From: Rhizohabitans arisaemae
GTDB taxonomy: Bacteria; Actinomycetota; Actinomycetes; Streptosporangiales; Streptosporangiaceae
Assembly (NCBI RefSeq): GCF_025996515.1
Contig: NZ_BLRH01000001.1
Location: 53,019-117,018, forward strand
Direction of reading: 5' to 3'
Length of the DNA stretch: 64,000 nucleotides
Shown: piece after piece, positions 1 to 8,939 of the stretch
Layout: the number at the start of each line of letters is the position of its first letter
Position numbering within the stretch: position 1 is the stretch's first letter
The notes under the pieces: model-generated
The model's input: the letters and a program-made list of their open reading frames with translations, nothing else
Database searches by the model: none
Told to the model about the DNA's origin: nothing
Program-made: the position numbers and the translations under genes

Positions 1-1440
1 CTCCGGATACCGTCCCCGGTCCCCGGAGGGCTGATAGCGCTCCCCGGTGCTGAACGGCACGCCCCCGGAGCCGTCCGGGGGAACCCGCTGTTCCTCCGAC
101 TGGGGGACGTAGGGGCGGACCTGCTCGTGGGAGTAGCCCTCCCCCGGGTAGGGCGCCTCTCCCGGCGCCTGGTAGCCCTCTCCCGGGTAACCCGGGCCAG
201 GATTGTAGTACTCCGGCCCCGGGTTTCGGCCCTGGTAGGAGTCCGCCGCCGGAGGAGGAGCCTGCGGGGCCCCCAGACCCGACAGGTTGGCGACGAGACG
301 GTCGTGCTCGGCGAGCCCGGCGACCATCTGCTCGCGCGCGTTCTCACCCGGGGCGGGGTACGTCGGCGGCTGGGCTCCCCTGCCGCCCTGCGGATCCTCC
401 GGGAGCAGGTAGCGCGGATCGAACGCGTTGGTCTTCAGCGGGTCGGCGTGGGGGCCCGCGTGGGGATCGGCCGGGATCTGGTAGGCGCCGGGTGGCGGCG
501 TCCCCTGGGTCTCCGGTTCCCACGTCCGGGTGACGCCCAGCGGGTCGGCCGCCGTGGGCAGCGGGCCGTTGAGCGGATCAACCTCGTACGGCGGCGGCCA
601 GGAGGAGGGCGCCGGGTCGTAGCCGGCCGCGGGCTGGTGGCCCGGGTGCGGATTCTGCTCGTACGGCGCCGCGGCCGGATGGCCCTGATGGGCGGCGGGC
701 TCGTACGGCGCCGCGGGCGGGTGACCCTGGTGGGCGACCGGCTCGTACGGCGCCGCAGGCGGGTGACCCTGGTGGGCGACCGGCTCGTACGGCGCCGCAG
801 GCGGGTGACCCTGATGGGCGGCGGGCGCGGGAGCGGCCGGCTCGTAGGCGTTCTCGTACCCGTGGTCGTAGGCGGCCGTACGGGCGAGCGGGTCCGGCCT
901 CGGCTCGGGCCGCTGGTCGCCCAGCGGGTGGCGGCCGTCCCCGAGCGGCAGCGGGTCGCTCAACGGGTCGGGGCGGGCGTCGGGCCCGGCGTACGCGGGG
1001 GCCGGGGCCTCGGACCCGGCCGAGGGGGGCCGGCGGTCGTACATGCCGGTGCTCACCATCCCCCCGGCGACGAGGACGTCGTTGGGGCCGACCGTCGAGA
1101 TGCGCTCCCCCTCCGGGTGGTCGGACGCGCCCACCGCCCCGAGCACAGCCGTCGAGCCGTCCTCGGTCCGCTCGTCCTGCCCGTCCTCGTAGGCCTGCCC
1201 GTCCTCGTAGGTCTGCTCGGCTTCAAGGGCGTCGGCGAGGCCGGCGTCGAGGTTCTCCAGGAGCCGCTCCACGTCCCCGAGAGGCATGCGGAAACTGGCC
1301 GAGCAGATCTCCCCGCGCCACAGGCTCAGGACGAGTGTGCCCGCATGCCAGGTGACCCGGAGCACCCGTTCCTGGCCGCGCGCATCGAAGAACACCTCAC
1401 CGAACGAGGGCAGCGGGACAACTTCCGACATGCCAGACAT
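1..1440 (-). CDS. Unrecognised protein with folded N-domain and long low-complexity Pro/Gly/Ala/Tyr tail (3' end outside window)
   Basis: 480 codons read from an ATG at 1440 with no stop before base 1, so the C-terminus lies outside the window. Roughly the first 65 residues (MSEVVPLPSFGEVFFDARG onward) look like a small folded domain with alternating hydrophobic strands. After about residue 90 the chain is low complexity, rich in Pro, Ala, Gly, Asp, Tyr and His. It includes four tandem 14-residue units of the AHQGHPPAAPYEP type and later PGYPGEGY-like runs. No signal peptide or membrane segment is visible. A start nine bases inside (1431) is possible; an AAAGG lies about 15 nt upstream of 1440. 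It is divergent from the helicase gene. I do not recognise a characterised family. Confidence 0.8.
   Translation of the reverse strand, partial: MSGMSEVVPLPSFGEVFFDARGQERVLRVTWHAGTLVLSLWRGEICSASFRMPLGDVERLLENLDAGLADALEAEQTYEDGQAYEDGQDERTEDGSTAVLGAVGASDHPEGERISTVGPNDVLVAGGMVSTGMYDRRPPSAGSEAPAPAYAGPDARPDPLSDPLPLGDGRHPLGDQRPEPRPDPLARTAAYDHGYENAYEPAAPAPAAHQGHPPAAPYEPVAHQGHPPAAPYEPVAHQGHPPAAPYEPAAHQGHPAAAPYEQNPHPGHQPAAGYDPAPSSWPPPYEVDPLNGPLPTAADPLGVTRTWEPETQGTPPPGAYQIPADPHAGPHADPLKTNAFDPRYLLPEDPQGGRGAQPPTYPAPGENAREQMVAGLAEHDRLVANLSGLGAPQAPPPAADSYQGRNPGPEYYNPGPGYPGEGYQAPGEAPYPGEGYSHEQVRPYVPQSEEQRVPPDGSGGVPFSTGERYQPSGDRGRYPE
661..828 (-). repeat. Four tandem 42-bp coding repeats
   Basis: Units begin at 661, 703, 745 and 787 on the plus strand, each starting GTACGGCGCCGC. 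The two middle units differ by one base over most of their length. They encode the 14-residue AHQGHPPAAPYEP repeat of the truncated gene. Near-identity at the DNA level suggests recent slippage or unequal crossing-over. Confidence 0.9.
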
Positions 1441-1962
1441 ATTGCTTTAACCAGCCTTTAGTAGTCCAGTCGACTTGAGCAAACCCGCCTCTGACCAGCC
1501 AAGACGGACCGCGCCCGCCCCTTCTCCTACCCCCACGCCGTCACGATGCCCCGATGAAGCGGCCGGCTGTCATACCTGAATACATCATGCCGCCCAGGAC
1601 GGCCGGTTCGGTCCCACATTCGCCACAGGCATGGAGAAATGATGCCGTGCCCGGTCCCACGATCTCATCTCGACCGCCCGCCTAGCGGATCCGGGCCGGA
1701 TCCCCCTGCGGCCCGGACGGGCGGCCGAATCCGGGAGCGGACGCACCGGAACCCCGTCCGCCGCCGGGCGACGACGGGAACACGAGTACGGACTGATATG
1801 TCCGCATTCGACGCGGCTCCGGTCGCCCGTACCCCGTCCACGCAGGTCACGCCGGCGTACCGCCGAGGGTGGCCACCGAGCGGAACCGCCTGTATGGGAA
1901 ATCGAGTTCGGATTTCCCCCATCTGAACGGCCGATGCGGTCCCCGCAGTCCGCCGGGCCCGA
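1441..1962. other. Divergent intergenic region, no gene recognised
   Basis: The region lies between the divergent low-complexity gene and the helicase gene. ORFs crossing it are Arg/Pro-rich with no recognisable domain and look like GC-driven noise. Promoters for both flanking genes should lie here, but only the TANNNT box next to the helicase start is convincing. Confidence 0.5.
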
Positions 1963-1968
1963 TAGCGT
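1963..1968 (+). promoter_or_regulatory. Candidate -10 box (TAGCGT) for a leaderless dinG transcript
   Basis: TAGCGT fits TANNNT and sits 8 nt before the GTG at 1977. No SD-like sequence precedes that GTG, which suggests transcription starting at or near the start codon. No good -35 is visible. Confidence 0.4.
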
Positions 1969-1976
1969 TGGCCGAC

Positions 1977-4004
1977 GTGCCCGATGCTCTTCCCGACACG
2001 ACGACGATGCTGGCCGCCGCGGTGGCCGCGCTGGGCGGCGCGGAACGCCCCGGCCAGGTGAAGATGGCGGAAGCCGTCGAAACGGCCATCGAGCGCGAGG
2101 AACACCTCGCGGTGCAGGCCGGTACCGGCACCGGCAAGTCCCTGGCCTATCTGGTGCCCGCGATCCGGCACGCCGTCGACGCGAAGAAGACCGTGGTCGT
2201 CTCCACCGCCACCATCGCGCTCCAGCGGCAGCTCGTCGACCGGGACCTCCCCCGTCTCGCCGAGACGCTCACCCCGCTGCTCCCCCGGCCCCCGCGCTTC
2301 GCGATCCTCAAAGGGCGGCGCAACTACCTCTGCCTCCACCGGATGGCCGTCGGCGCCCCCGACGAGCCCGAAGGGGAGACCCTGTTCGACGCCACCGCCA
2401 CGTCGCCGACGGGACGTCAGGTGCTCCGGGTCCGGGACTGGGCCGACGAGACCGAGACGGGGGACCGGGACGAGCTCAACCCCGGGGTGACCGAGCAGGT
2501 GTGGAACCAGTTCGCGGTGACGGCCAAGGAATGCCTCGGCGCGGCCCGGTGCGTCTACGGCACCGAGTGCTTCGCCGAACGGGCCAAGGAGCAGGCCGCC
2601 GAGTCCGACATCGTCGTCACCAACCACGCGCTGCTCGCCATCGACGCGCTGGAGGAGTTCAACGTCCTGCCCGAGCACGACCTGGTCGTCGTCGACGAGG
2701 CCCACGAACTGGTGGACCGGGTCACCTCCGTCGCCGGAGGCGAGGTCACCGCCACCGGCGTGCAGATCGCGGTACGGCGCTGCGCCAAACTGATCCCCGA
2801 GGACGCCGCCGAGCGGCTCACCGGCGCCGGGGAGGACCTGAAGGCGATGCTCGGCGTCACCCCGCCGGGCAGGCTCGACGCGATCCCCGAGATCCTCGCC
2901 GGCTCGCTGGAGGCGGTGCGCGAGGCCGCCGCGCACTGCCGGCGCGCCCTCGGGCCCCGGCAGAAGGACTTCGAGGACGCCGAGCAGGTCGGGCAGCGCC
3001 GGGCCGCGTTCTCCGCCCTCGACGAGCTGCACGACACCGCCGCGCGGATCCTCGGCGCCTTCGACGGGGACGACCGCTTCGACGTGGTCTGGCTCGAAGG
3101 CGGGGACGGCAGGCGGCCCCCGTCGCTGCGGGTGGCCCCGCTCTCGGTGGGCGGCCTGCTCCGCGACGCCCTCTTCGCGGAACGGACGACGGTGCTCACC
3201 TCGGCCACCCTCGCCCCCGGCGGCTCCTTCCGGCAGATGGCCGTCGAATGGGGTCTGGCCGAGCCGCCGCCCGGACGGGGTACGGCCCCCGGCGCCACCG
3301 CCGCGAAGGGGGACGGCGAAGCCCGTACCGCGCCCGGGTGGACCGGCCTGGACGTCGGCTCCCCGTTCGACTACCGCAGGAACGGGATCCTCTACATCGC
3401 CCGGCACCTGCCGCCGCCGGGGCGGGACGGCCTCCCCGAGGCGTACCTCACCGAGCTGGCCGAGCTGATCGAGGCGGCCGACGGCCGTACCCTCGGGCTC
3501 TTCTCCTCCATGCGGGCCGCCAAGGCCGCCACCGAGGCGATGCGGGACCGCCTTCCCGTCCCGATCCTGTGCCAGGGAGACGACGCCACCGGGCTGCTGA
3601 TCAAACAGTTCGCCGAGGACGAGGAGCGCTGCCTGTTCGGCACCCTCTCCCTGTGGCAGGGCGTCGACGTGCCCGGCCCGTCGCTGCGCCTCGTGGTCAT
3701 CGACCGCATCCCGTTCCCGCGCCCGAACGACCCCGTCTCCTCGGCCCGCCAGCGGGAGACCGAACGGCACGGCGGCAACGGCTTCATGACGGTCGCGGCG
3801 ACCCACGCGGCGCTCCTGCTCGCCCAGGGTGCGGGCAGGCTCCTGCGGTCGAGCGGGGACCGGGGCGTGGTCGCGGTCCTGGACCCGCGCCTGGCCACCG
3901 CGCGCTACGGAGACTACCTCCGCGCCTCCCTCCCCCCGTTCTGGACCACCCACGACGGCACCGTCGCCCGAGCCGCCCTCCGCCGCCTCACCACCTCCCC
4001 CTGA
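1977..4004 (+). CDS. dinG: ATP-dependent helicase, DinG/XPD-like, iron-sulfur type
   Basis: A 675-residue superfamily-2 helicase. The Walker A motif GTGTGKS is at residues 49-55 and the DEAH box at 240-243. Between them, Cys119, Cys186, Cys192 and Cys198 have the spacing of the 4Fe-4S ligands of DinG/XPD helicases. C-terminal helicase motifs include LSLWQGVDVPG and the QGAGRLLRSS motif VI. Known relatives unwind DNA 5'-3', including forked and R-loop substrates, in repair and replication-conflict resolution. I chose the GTG at 1977 because the reading frame upstream of it looks non-coding. Alternatives are a TTG at 1968 and an ATG-initiated upstream extension. It stands alone, followed by a 550-bp hairpin-rich gap. 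Confidence 0.93.
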   Translation: MPDALPDTTTMLAAAVAALGGAERPGQVKMAEAVETAIEREEHLAVQAGTGTGKSLAYLVPAIRHAVDAKKTVVVSTATIALQRQLVDRDLPRLAETLTPLLPRPPRFAILKGRRNYLCLHRMAVGAPDEPEGETLFDATATSPTGRQVLRVRDWADETETGDRDELNPGVTEQVWNQFAVTAKECLGAARCVYGTECFAERAKEQAAESDIVVTNHALLAIDALEEFNVLPEHDLVVVDEAHELVDRVTSVAGGEVTATGVQIAVRRCAKLIPEDAAERLTGAGEDLKAMLGVTPPGRLDAIPEILAGSLEAVREAAAHCRRALGPRQKDFEDAEQVGQRRAAFSALDELHDTAARILGAFDGDDRFDVVWLEGGDGRRPPSLRVAPLSVGGLLRDALFAERTTVLTSATLAPGGSFRQMAVEWGLAEPPPGRGTAPGATAAKGDGEARTAPGWTGLDVGSPFDYRRNGILYIARHLPPPGRDGLPEAYLTELAELIEAADGRTLGLFSSMRAAKAATEAMRDRLPVPILCQGDDATGLLIKQFAEDEERCLFGTLSLWQGVDVPGPSLRLVVIDRIPFPRPNDPVSSARQRETERHGGNGFMTVAATHAALLLAQGAGRLLRSSGDRGVVAVLDPRLATARYGDYLRASLPPFWTTHDGTVARAALRRLTTSP

Positions 4005-4083
4005 CCCGGTAGGCACGGTCACGGAGACGACCTGACCGTGCTCACCGCGTTAAGCACGGTCGCCGCCAAGAGCCTGTATTTTT

Positions 4084-4399
4084 GGCCGAGCCTCCGCTCG
4101 GCCGGCTCGAAACGCCTGAAACCCGCGTCTTCCCTCGCCTTTGCGGCGCCGCTCCGCGGCGCCGCAAAGACTCAGTCCAGATCGCGGGGGCGTTTCGAGC
4201 GTGCACGTGGCCGACCCGTAAGAGTGAGCCGGAAAAGGCCACAGGCGGTAGGCCGGGGTTCCGGGTCCTGGTGGTGAGTACGGCTGGATCTTAGGCGCCG
4301 GTCGCGCTACGTCGGCACTTCTCGCGCCGCGTACTCCGCGGCGCGAGAATGCGCGCGGCTGTTGGTGCCGGACGCCCTTTGTCCGGCACCAACAGCCGC
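4084..4399. repeat. Cluster of four strong intergenic hairpins
   Basis: Within the 4005-4552 gap I see four perfect inverted repeats. They are 4084-4091 with 4096-4103 (8 bp), 4140-4150 with 4158-4168 (11 bp), 4319-4331 with 4337-4349 (13 bp), and 4355-4373 with 4381-4399 (19 bp, 7-nt loop). None is followed by a T-run. The last two are adjacent and could end helicase transcription or form a structured leader for the transporter gene. No gene is supported in this gap; its short ORFs run through the hairpins. Confidence 0.8.
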
Positions 4400-4552
4400 T
4401 GTCAATGTCAAAAACACTTGTGAGCCCGGCTTCACCTGACGGGGTACCGCACGTCCAAGGTTGTCACCCTGATTGCCCCTACCGGCCCGCCCCGGGCAAT
4501 GATTCGGCCACCCCGGGTGACCGGCCCGCGGATTGCGGGAAGGCCCGTGGGC

Positions 4553-6595
4553 ATGGCGGACGGCGGGGAGGGGACGCGGCACGGGGTCTGGGTGACCATC
4601 GGGGCGTTGATGCTCGCCTTGCTGCTGGCGGCGCTGGACCAGACGATCGTCTCGACCGCCCTGCCGACGATCGTGGGGGAGTTCGGCGGAGTCGACCATC
4701 TCTCCTGGGTGGTGACCGCGTACCTGCTCACGGCGACCGTGTCGACGCCGCTGTGGGGCAAACTGGGCGACCAGTTCGGCCGCAAGGGCCTGTTCCAGAG
4801 TTCCGTGGTCGTCTTCCTGATCGGGTCGGCGCTCTGCGGTCTGTCCCAGGACATGGCCCAGCTGATCGGCTTCCGGGCGCTGCAGGGGCTGGGCGGGGGC
4901 GGGCTCATCGTGCTCACCCAGGCCATCGTCGGGGATGTGGTGCCGCCCCGGGACCGAGGGCGCTACCAAGGGGTCTTCGGCGCGGTGTTCGGGGTCTCCA
5001 GCGTGATCGGGCCACTCATCGGAGGTCTGCTCACCGACCAGCTCAGCTGGCGCTGGGTGTTCTACGTGAACCTCCCCATCGGGGTCGTCGCCCTGGCGGC
5101 CATCGGCTCGACCTTGCGCGCCCGGCCGGAGAAGACCCGGCACACGATCGACTACCTGGGCACGGCACTGCTCGCCGGTGCGGTCGTCTGCCTGATCCTC
5201 GTCACCTCCTGGGGCGGCACGGTCTTCGCCTGGAACTCACCGGAGATCATCGGGCTGGGCGCGGGGGCGATCGCCCTGCTGGCGCTCTGGTGGCGGGCCG
5301 AGCGGCGGGCGGCCGAACCGGTGATCCCGCTCAGGCTCTTCACGGTCCCGGCCTTCTCGGTCACCGCGGTGCTCGCCTTCATCACCGGCTTCGCGATGTT
5401 CGGCGCCCTCACCTACCTCCCGCTCTACCTGCAGGTCGTGCACGGGGTCTCGGCGACGGTCTCCGGGGTCTACCTGCTGCCGATGGTGGCGGGCATGCTG
5501 CTCACCTCGGTGGGGAGCGGGCAGGCGATCAGCCGTACCGGGCGGTACAAGGTCTTTCCGATGACGGGCATGGCGGTCGTCGCGTTCGCGGCGTACCTGC
5601 TCTCCCGGATGGACGAGCACAGCTCGACCCTGCAGATGAGCGTGAACCTGCTCGTGCTCGGAATCGGGCTCGGCCTCGTCGTCCAGGTTCTGATCATCAT
5701 CGTGCAGAACGCGGTGGGGTACGAGGACCTCGGGGTCGCGACCTCGTCGGCGACCTTCTGCCGCTCCATCGGCGGGGCGTTCGGGGTGTCGGTGTTCGGC
5801 TCCCTCTTCGCCGCCCGCCTCGCCGAGAACACCCGGGCCGCGCTCGCCGGGGTGCCGCTGCCCCCCGGCTTCGACCCCGCCTCGGTCCAGGGGAGCCCCC
5901 AGCAGCTGAAGACGCTCCCGCCCGACGTGGCCGGGCCGGTGATCCACGCCTACTCGGAGTCCGTGCAGAGCGTCTTCGGCTATGTGGTCCCGGTGGCCCT
6001 GCTGGGTTTCGCCGCCGCCTGCTTCCTGACGGAGGTTCCGCTCCGGACCGCCTCCCGGGCGCAGGAACCCGGGGAGTCGCTGGTCGCCAACCCGGTCGAG
6101 CGATCCTCCCGGGAGGAGATGGAGAGCGCCCTCACCCGGCTCATCGCCAAGGACCCCCGGGCGTCGCGGCTCTACGCCGACCTGGCCGGGCAGGCCGGTT
6201 TCGACTTCCCCGCCGCGACGGCCTGGGTGCTGTGCCGGGTGGCCCGGCAGGGCCGCGCCGGCCGTGCCGAACTCGCGGCCAGGGCCGGAGTGGCCCTCGA
6301 CCGATGCTCGCCCCACGCCGACACGCTGGTGAAACAGGGTCTGATCACCCGCGAGGGCGACGACCTGATCATCACCGAGGCCGGGCGACGGGCCGCCGCC
6401 CGGCTGGTGGACCTGCGGCGGCGGACCCTCACCCGCTACCTGGAGGGCTGGTCGCCCGAGGACCACCCCGAGCTGGCCGAGCTGGTGGGCCGGCTCGCCG
6501 CCGCCACCGTGGGGGACGACCACGACGCGCGGGTGCTCCGCGCCGGGGACGGGACGGTCACGGGAAGGGCCGCAGGTCCGGGCGCTTCGCCGTGA
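4553..6595 (+). CDS. MFS drug exporter (DHA2/EmrB-QacA type) with C-terminal MarR-like winged-helix domain
   Basis: A 680-residue protein. Residues ~10-520 form a 14-helix DHA2 transporter. The first helix carries the LDQTIVSTALPTI motif, followed by the GKLGDQFGRK loop (motif A) and the motif C-like GPLIGGLL. Members export drugs with proton influx across the cytoplasmic membrane. From about residue 550 the chain resembles a MarR-type winged helix: AATAWVLCRVARQGRAG, then HADTLVKQGLITREGDDLIITEAG as recognition helix and wing. The ATG at 4553 follows GGGAAGG by 9 nt; the frame is open to 4499. The 3' end overlaps the convergent SGNH gene by 38 bp. The fused domain could sense substrate or help assembly. 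DNA binding by a membrane-tethered domain is only a guess. Confidence 0.88.
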   Translation: MADGGEGTRHGVWVTIGALMLALLLAALDQTIVSTALPTIVGEFGGVDHLSWVVTAYLLTATVSTPLWGKLGDQFGRKGLFQSSVVVFLIGSALCGLSQDMAQLIGFRALQGLGGGGLIVLTQAIVGDVVPPRDRGRYQGVFGAVFGVSSVIGPLIGGLLTDQLSWRWVFYVNLPIGVVALAAIGSTLRARPEKTRHTIDYLGTALLAGAVVCLILVTSWGGTVFAWNSPEIIGLGAGAIALLALWWRAERRAAEPVIPLRLFTVPAFSVTAVLAFITGFAMFGALTYLPLYLQVVHGVSATVSGVYLLPMVAGMLLTSVGSGQAISRTGRYKVFPMTGMAVVAFAAYLLSRMDEHSSTLQMSVNLLVLGIGLGLVVQVLIIIVQNAVGYEDLGVATSSATFCRSIGGAFGVSVFGSLFAARLAENTRAALAGVPLPPGFDPASVQGSPQQLKTLPPDVAGPVIHAYSESVQSVFGYVVPVALLGFAAACFLTEVPLRTASRAQEPGESLVANPVERSSREEMESALTRLIAKDPRASRLYADLAGQAGFDFPAATAWVLCRVARQGRAGRAELAARAGVALDRCSPHADTLVKQGLITREGDDLIITEAGRRAAARLVDLRRRTLTRYLEGWSPEDHPELAELVGRLAAATVGDDHDARVLRAGDGTVTGRAAGPGASP

Positions 6596-7298
6596 TCTCG
6601 TCGCCGGAGGATCGTCCGGTGAGCCTGCGGCCGACCCACGGGACCAGGTGCTCCCGCGCCCACCGCAGATCACCGCCCCGGCCGGCGCCGCGTGTGGGCG
6701 GACGGCGCCAGTCGTCGTCGCAGGGGACGCCGAGGACCTCGCAGACCCGCGCCGCCACCAGCCGATGCCCTTCGGCCGACAGGTGCAGCCGGTCCCGGCT
6801 CCAGGCCCGCCAGTCCCGCAGGGACTGCATCGACCACTGGTCGACGAGGTGACAGCCGTGGATGTCGGCGATCGAGCGCAGGTGGAGGTAGAAGACCGCG
6901 GCTCTGCCCCTCATCTTGTTGATCAGAGGGGCGTCCCGCGGATCCACCCCGGTGAACAGCAGCACCTCGCTGCCCGCCGCGCGGAGCCGCCGTACCGCGC
7001 CGGCGAACGCCTTGGCCAGCGCGTCGGGGTCGGCCCTCGGGCGGAGCAGGTCGTTGCCCCCGCCGACCAAGCTCACCAGATCCGGCTTGAGCTCGATCGC
7101 CCGTGGCACCTGCTCCTCGATCACCTGGCCGAGGAGGCGTCCGCGCACCGCCAGGTTGGCGTACCGGAAGGAGGGGTTGTCCACCGCGAGCCGTTCGGCG
7201 ACCCGATCGGCCCAGCCCCGCATCCCGCCGTCGGCGCGGGGGTCGTCCAAGCCTTCGGTGAAACTGTCACCGATCGCGATGAAAGACGTGATTCTCAT
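6558..7298 (-). CDS. SGNH/GDSL-family hydrolase
   Basis: 246 residues with the SGNH blocks in order: GDSF (nucleophile Ser12), an oxyanion region near LAVRG, GGGND (Asn82), and DRLHLS with catalytic Asp169 and His172. There is no signal peptide, so the protein should be cytoplasmic. The family includes esterases, lipases and acyl-hydrolases, and the substrate cannot be read from the sequence. The last ~45 residues, after the catalytic His, are Arg-rich and typical of actinobacterial members. The gene is convergent with and overlaps the transporter gene, and lies 24 bp upstream of the polymerase-like gene's stop on the same strand. Confidence 0.9.
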   Translation of the reverse strand: MRITSFIAIGDSFTEGLDDPRADGGMRGWADRVAERLAVDNPSFRYANLAVRGRLLGQVIEEQVPRAIELKPDLVSLVGGGNDLLRPRADPDALAKAFAGAVRRLRAAGSEVLLFTGVDPRDAPLINKMRGRAAVFYLHLRSIADIHGCHLVDQWSMQSLRDWRAWSRDRLHLSAEGHRLVAARVCEVLGVPCDDDWRRPPTRGAGRGGDLRWAREHLVPWVGRRLTGRSSGDEITAKRPDLRPFP

Positions 7299-7322
7299 GA
7301 TGGGTCGAGCATATTGCGGCGC

Positions 7323-8927
7323 TCACTTGGCGTCCGCGTAGCACCCCACCTCGGCGGTGCCGAGCGGGAACCGCACCGGTGTGTCCCCGAACACCAGCCG
7401 CCGGGCCCGCTCCCCCGCCTCGGTGAGGGCGAGCCGCACCTGCGGCACCAGCTCCCGCGGCGCGTGCACGATCACCTCGTCGTGCTGGAAGAACACCAGA
7501 CGCGCGGGCGCGGGCAGCAGCCGGCGAAGGGTGACCAGGAGGACCAGCGCCCATTCGGCCGCGCTCGCCTGGACCACGAAGTTCCGGGTGAACCGGCCGC
7601 GGTCCCGGGCCGCCCGGGCCCCCTCGGGCCGGGTGACCAGCTCCCGCCACCCCTCCTGCGGCGGCGGGCAGGCGCGGCCCAGGTGCGAGCGGACCACCCG
7701 GCCCTCCTCCCCCGCGCGGGCCGCGGACTCCACGTAGGCGTACGCCTGCGGGAAGCGGGTGCGCATGATCGCAAGCAGCCGGAGCGCCTCCCCCGCGGCC
7801 CCGCCGTACATGGCCGAGAGCAGTGCGATCTTGGCTTGATCCCGCCGCCCGCCGAACGCCCCCGCGAGCGCCTCGTACAGATCGGCCCGCTCCGCCGCCT
7901 CCCCCAGGCCCCGGTCCCCCGAGAGCGCCGCCAGGATCCTCGGCTCCAGCTGGGCCGCGTCGGCGACGACCAGCGTCCAGCCGGGGTCGGCGACGACCGC
8001 CCGCCGCACCACCTTGGGGATCTGCAGGGCGCCGCCGCCGTGGCTGGCCCACCGGCCGGAGACCACGCCGCCCACCACGTACTCCGGCCGGAACCGCCCC
8101 TCGCGGACCCACGTGTCGGCCCACGCCCAGCCGTGCGCGGCGTGCAGCCGGGCGAGCTCCTTGTACTTCAGCAGCGGCGGCACCGCCGGGTGGTCGACCG
8201 TGCCGAGCTCCGCCGACCGGGTCGAGCGGACCGCCACCCCGTCCGCGGTGAACGCCTTCATCAGCTGCGCGGGTGAGTCGGGGTTGACGGTACGGCCGAA
8301 GGCGGCGCCGACGGCGTCCGCCAGCTCCTGCAGCCGGGCCGGGCGGCGCCCGGGGGCGGGGCGGGGCCCGAGCAGTTCGGTGAGGAGCGCGTCGTGCGCG
8401 TCGAGCCGCCACGGCAGGCCTTCACGGGTCATCTCCGCCGCAGCGAGCGCCCCGGCCGACTCGGCGGCGGCGAGCAGGGTCAGCCCGCGCTCCGCCGTCC
8501 GGGATCGCTGGTCGGCGTAGACGGCCGCGACGGTCTCCAGGGTGGCGGGTCCGGGGCCGGAGTCGAAGAGGGCGGGCTGGGAGTCCGCCTTCGCCCGGTG
8601 TTCGGCCGGTACGGGCAGGCCGTTGGCCCGGGCGTAGGCCGCCTCCGCCGAGCGGGGTTCCCCGAACCGCCCGTCCCGGGCGAGCAGGAGGCCTTCGGTG
8701 AGGGCGACGTCGTGGCAGCGGGCGACGTCCGTCCCGGCGTGCAGGAGCGCGGGATAGATCTCCCGCGCGTCGGCCCACACCCATCGGGGCCCGTCCCGCC
8801 GTTCCCGGTCGCGCACCGCCCCGGCCAGGTCGGCGACGACCTCCGGTCCCCCCACGGGGACGCCGTCGGCGGAGAGCGGCTGCAGCGACCCGCCGCCCTC
8901 CCCGTCCGCCGTCACCGCGATCCGCAT
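7323..8927 (-). CDS. Family-A DNA polymerase paralogue (bifunctional 3'-5' exonuclease/DNA polymerase type)
   Basis: 534 residues without a 5' nuclease domain. Residues 1-~130 occupy the place of a 3'-5' exonuclease domain but look degenerate. The palm motifs are intact: motif A around VADAAQLEPR (Asp323), motif B RDQAKIALLSAMYGG (Arg362 or nearby, Lys366, Tyr374) and motif C QHDE (481-484). Actinobacteria commonly carry such a second PolA-like protein besides true Pol I; its role is thought to be in repair but is poorly defined. I start it at the ATG at 8927. A long upstream extension is open but Arg-rich and non-coding in character, and a TACCCT box 6 nt upstream suggests a leaderless message. 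Confidence 0.88.
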   Translation of the reverse strand: MRIAVTADGEGGGSLQPLSADGVPVGGPEVVADLAGAVRDRERRDGPRWVWADAREIYPALLHAGTDVARCHDVALTEGLLLARDGRFGEPRSAEAAYARANGLPVPAEHRAKADSQPALFDSGPGPATLETVAAVYADQRSRTAERGLTLLAAAESAGALAAAEMTREGLPWRLDAHDALLTELLGPRPAPGRRPARLQELADAVGAAFGRTVNPDSPAQLMKAFTADGVAVRSTRSAELGTVDHPAVPPLLKYKELARLHAAHGWAWADTWVREGRFRPEYVVGGVVSGRWASHGGGALQIPKVVRRAVVADPGWTLVVADAAQLEPRILAALSGDRGLGEAAERADLYEALAGAFGGRRDQAKIALLSAMYGGAAGEALRLLAIMRTRFPQAYAYVESAARAGEEGRVVRSHLGRACPPPQEGWRELVTRPEGARAARDRGRFTRNFVVQASAAEWALVLLVTLRRLLPAPARLVFFQHDEVIVHAPRELVPQVRLALTEAGERARRLVFGDTPVRFPLGTAEVGCYADAK

Positions 8928-8933
8928 CAGGCC

Positions 8934-8939
8934 AGGGTA
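8934..8939 (-). promoter_or_regulatory. Candidate -10 box (TACCCT) for leaderless polymerase-like gene
   Basis: On the minus strand TACCCT lies 6 nt before the ATG at 8927. There is no SD-like sequence between them. This matches the TANNNT-to-start geometry seen at several other genes in this window. Confidence 0.45.

Noticed and set aside
1665..4022. Long minus-strand ORF opposite the helicase
   Set aside because: Gly/Arg/Val-rich with no domain; it is the antisense shadow of dinG, whose motifs are unambiguous.
4432..4926. Minus-strand ORF over the exporter 5' end
   Set aside because: Ser/Arg/Pro-rich antisense frame, no motif, and conflicts with a well-supported transporter gene.
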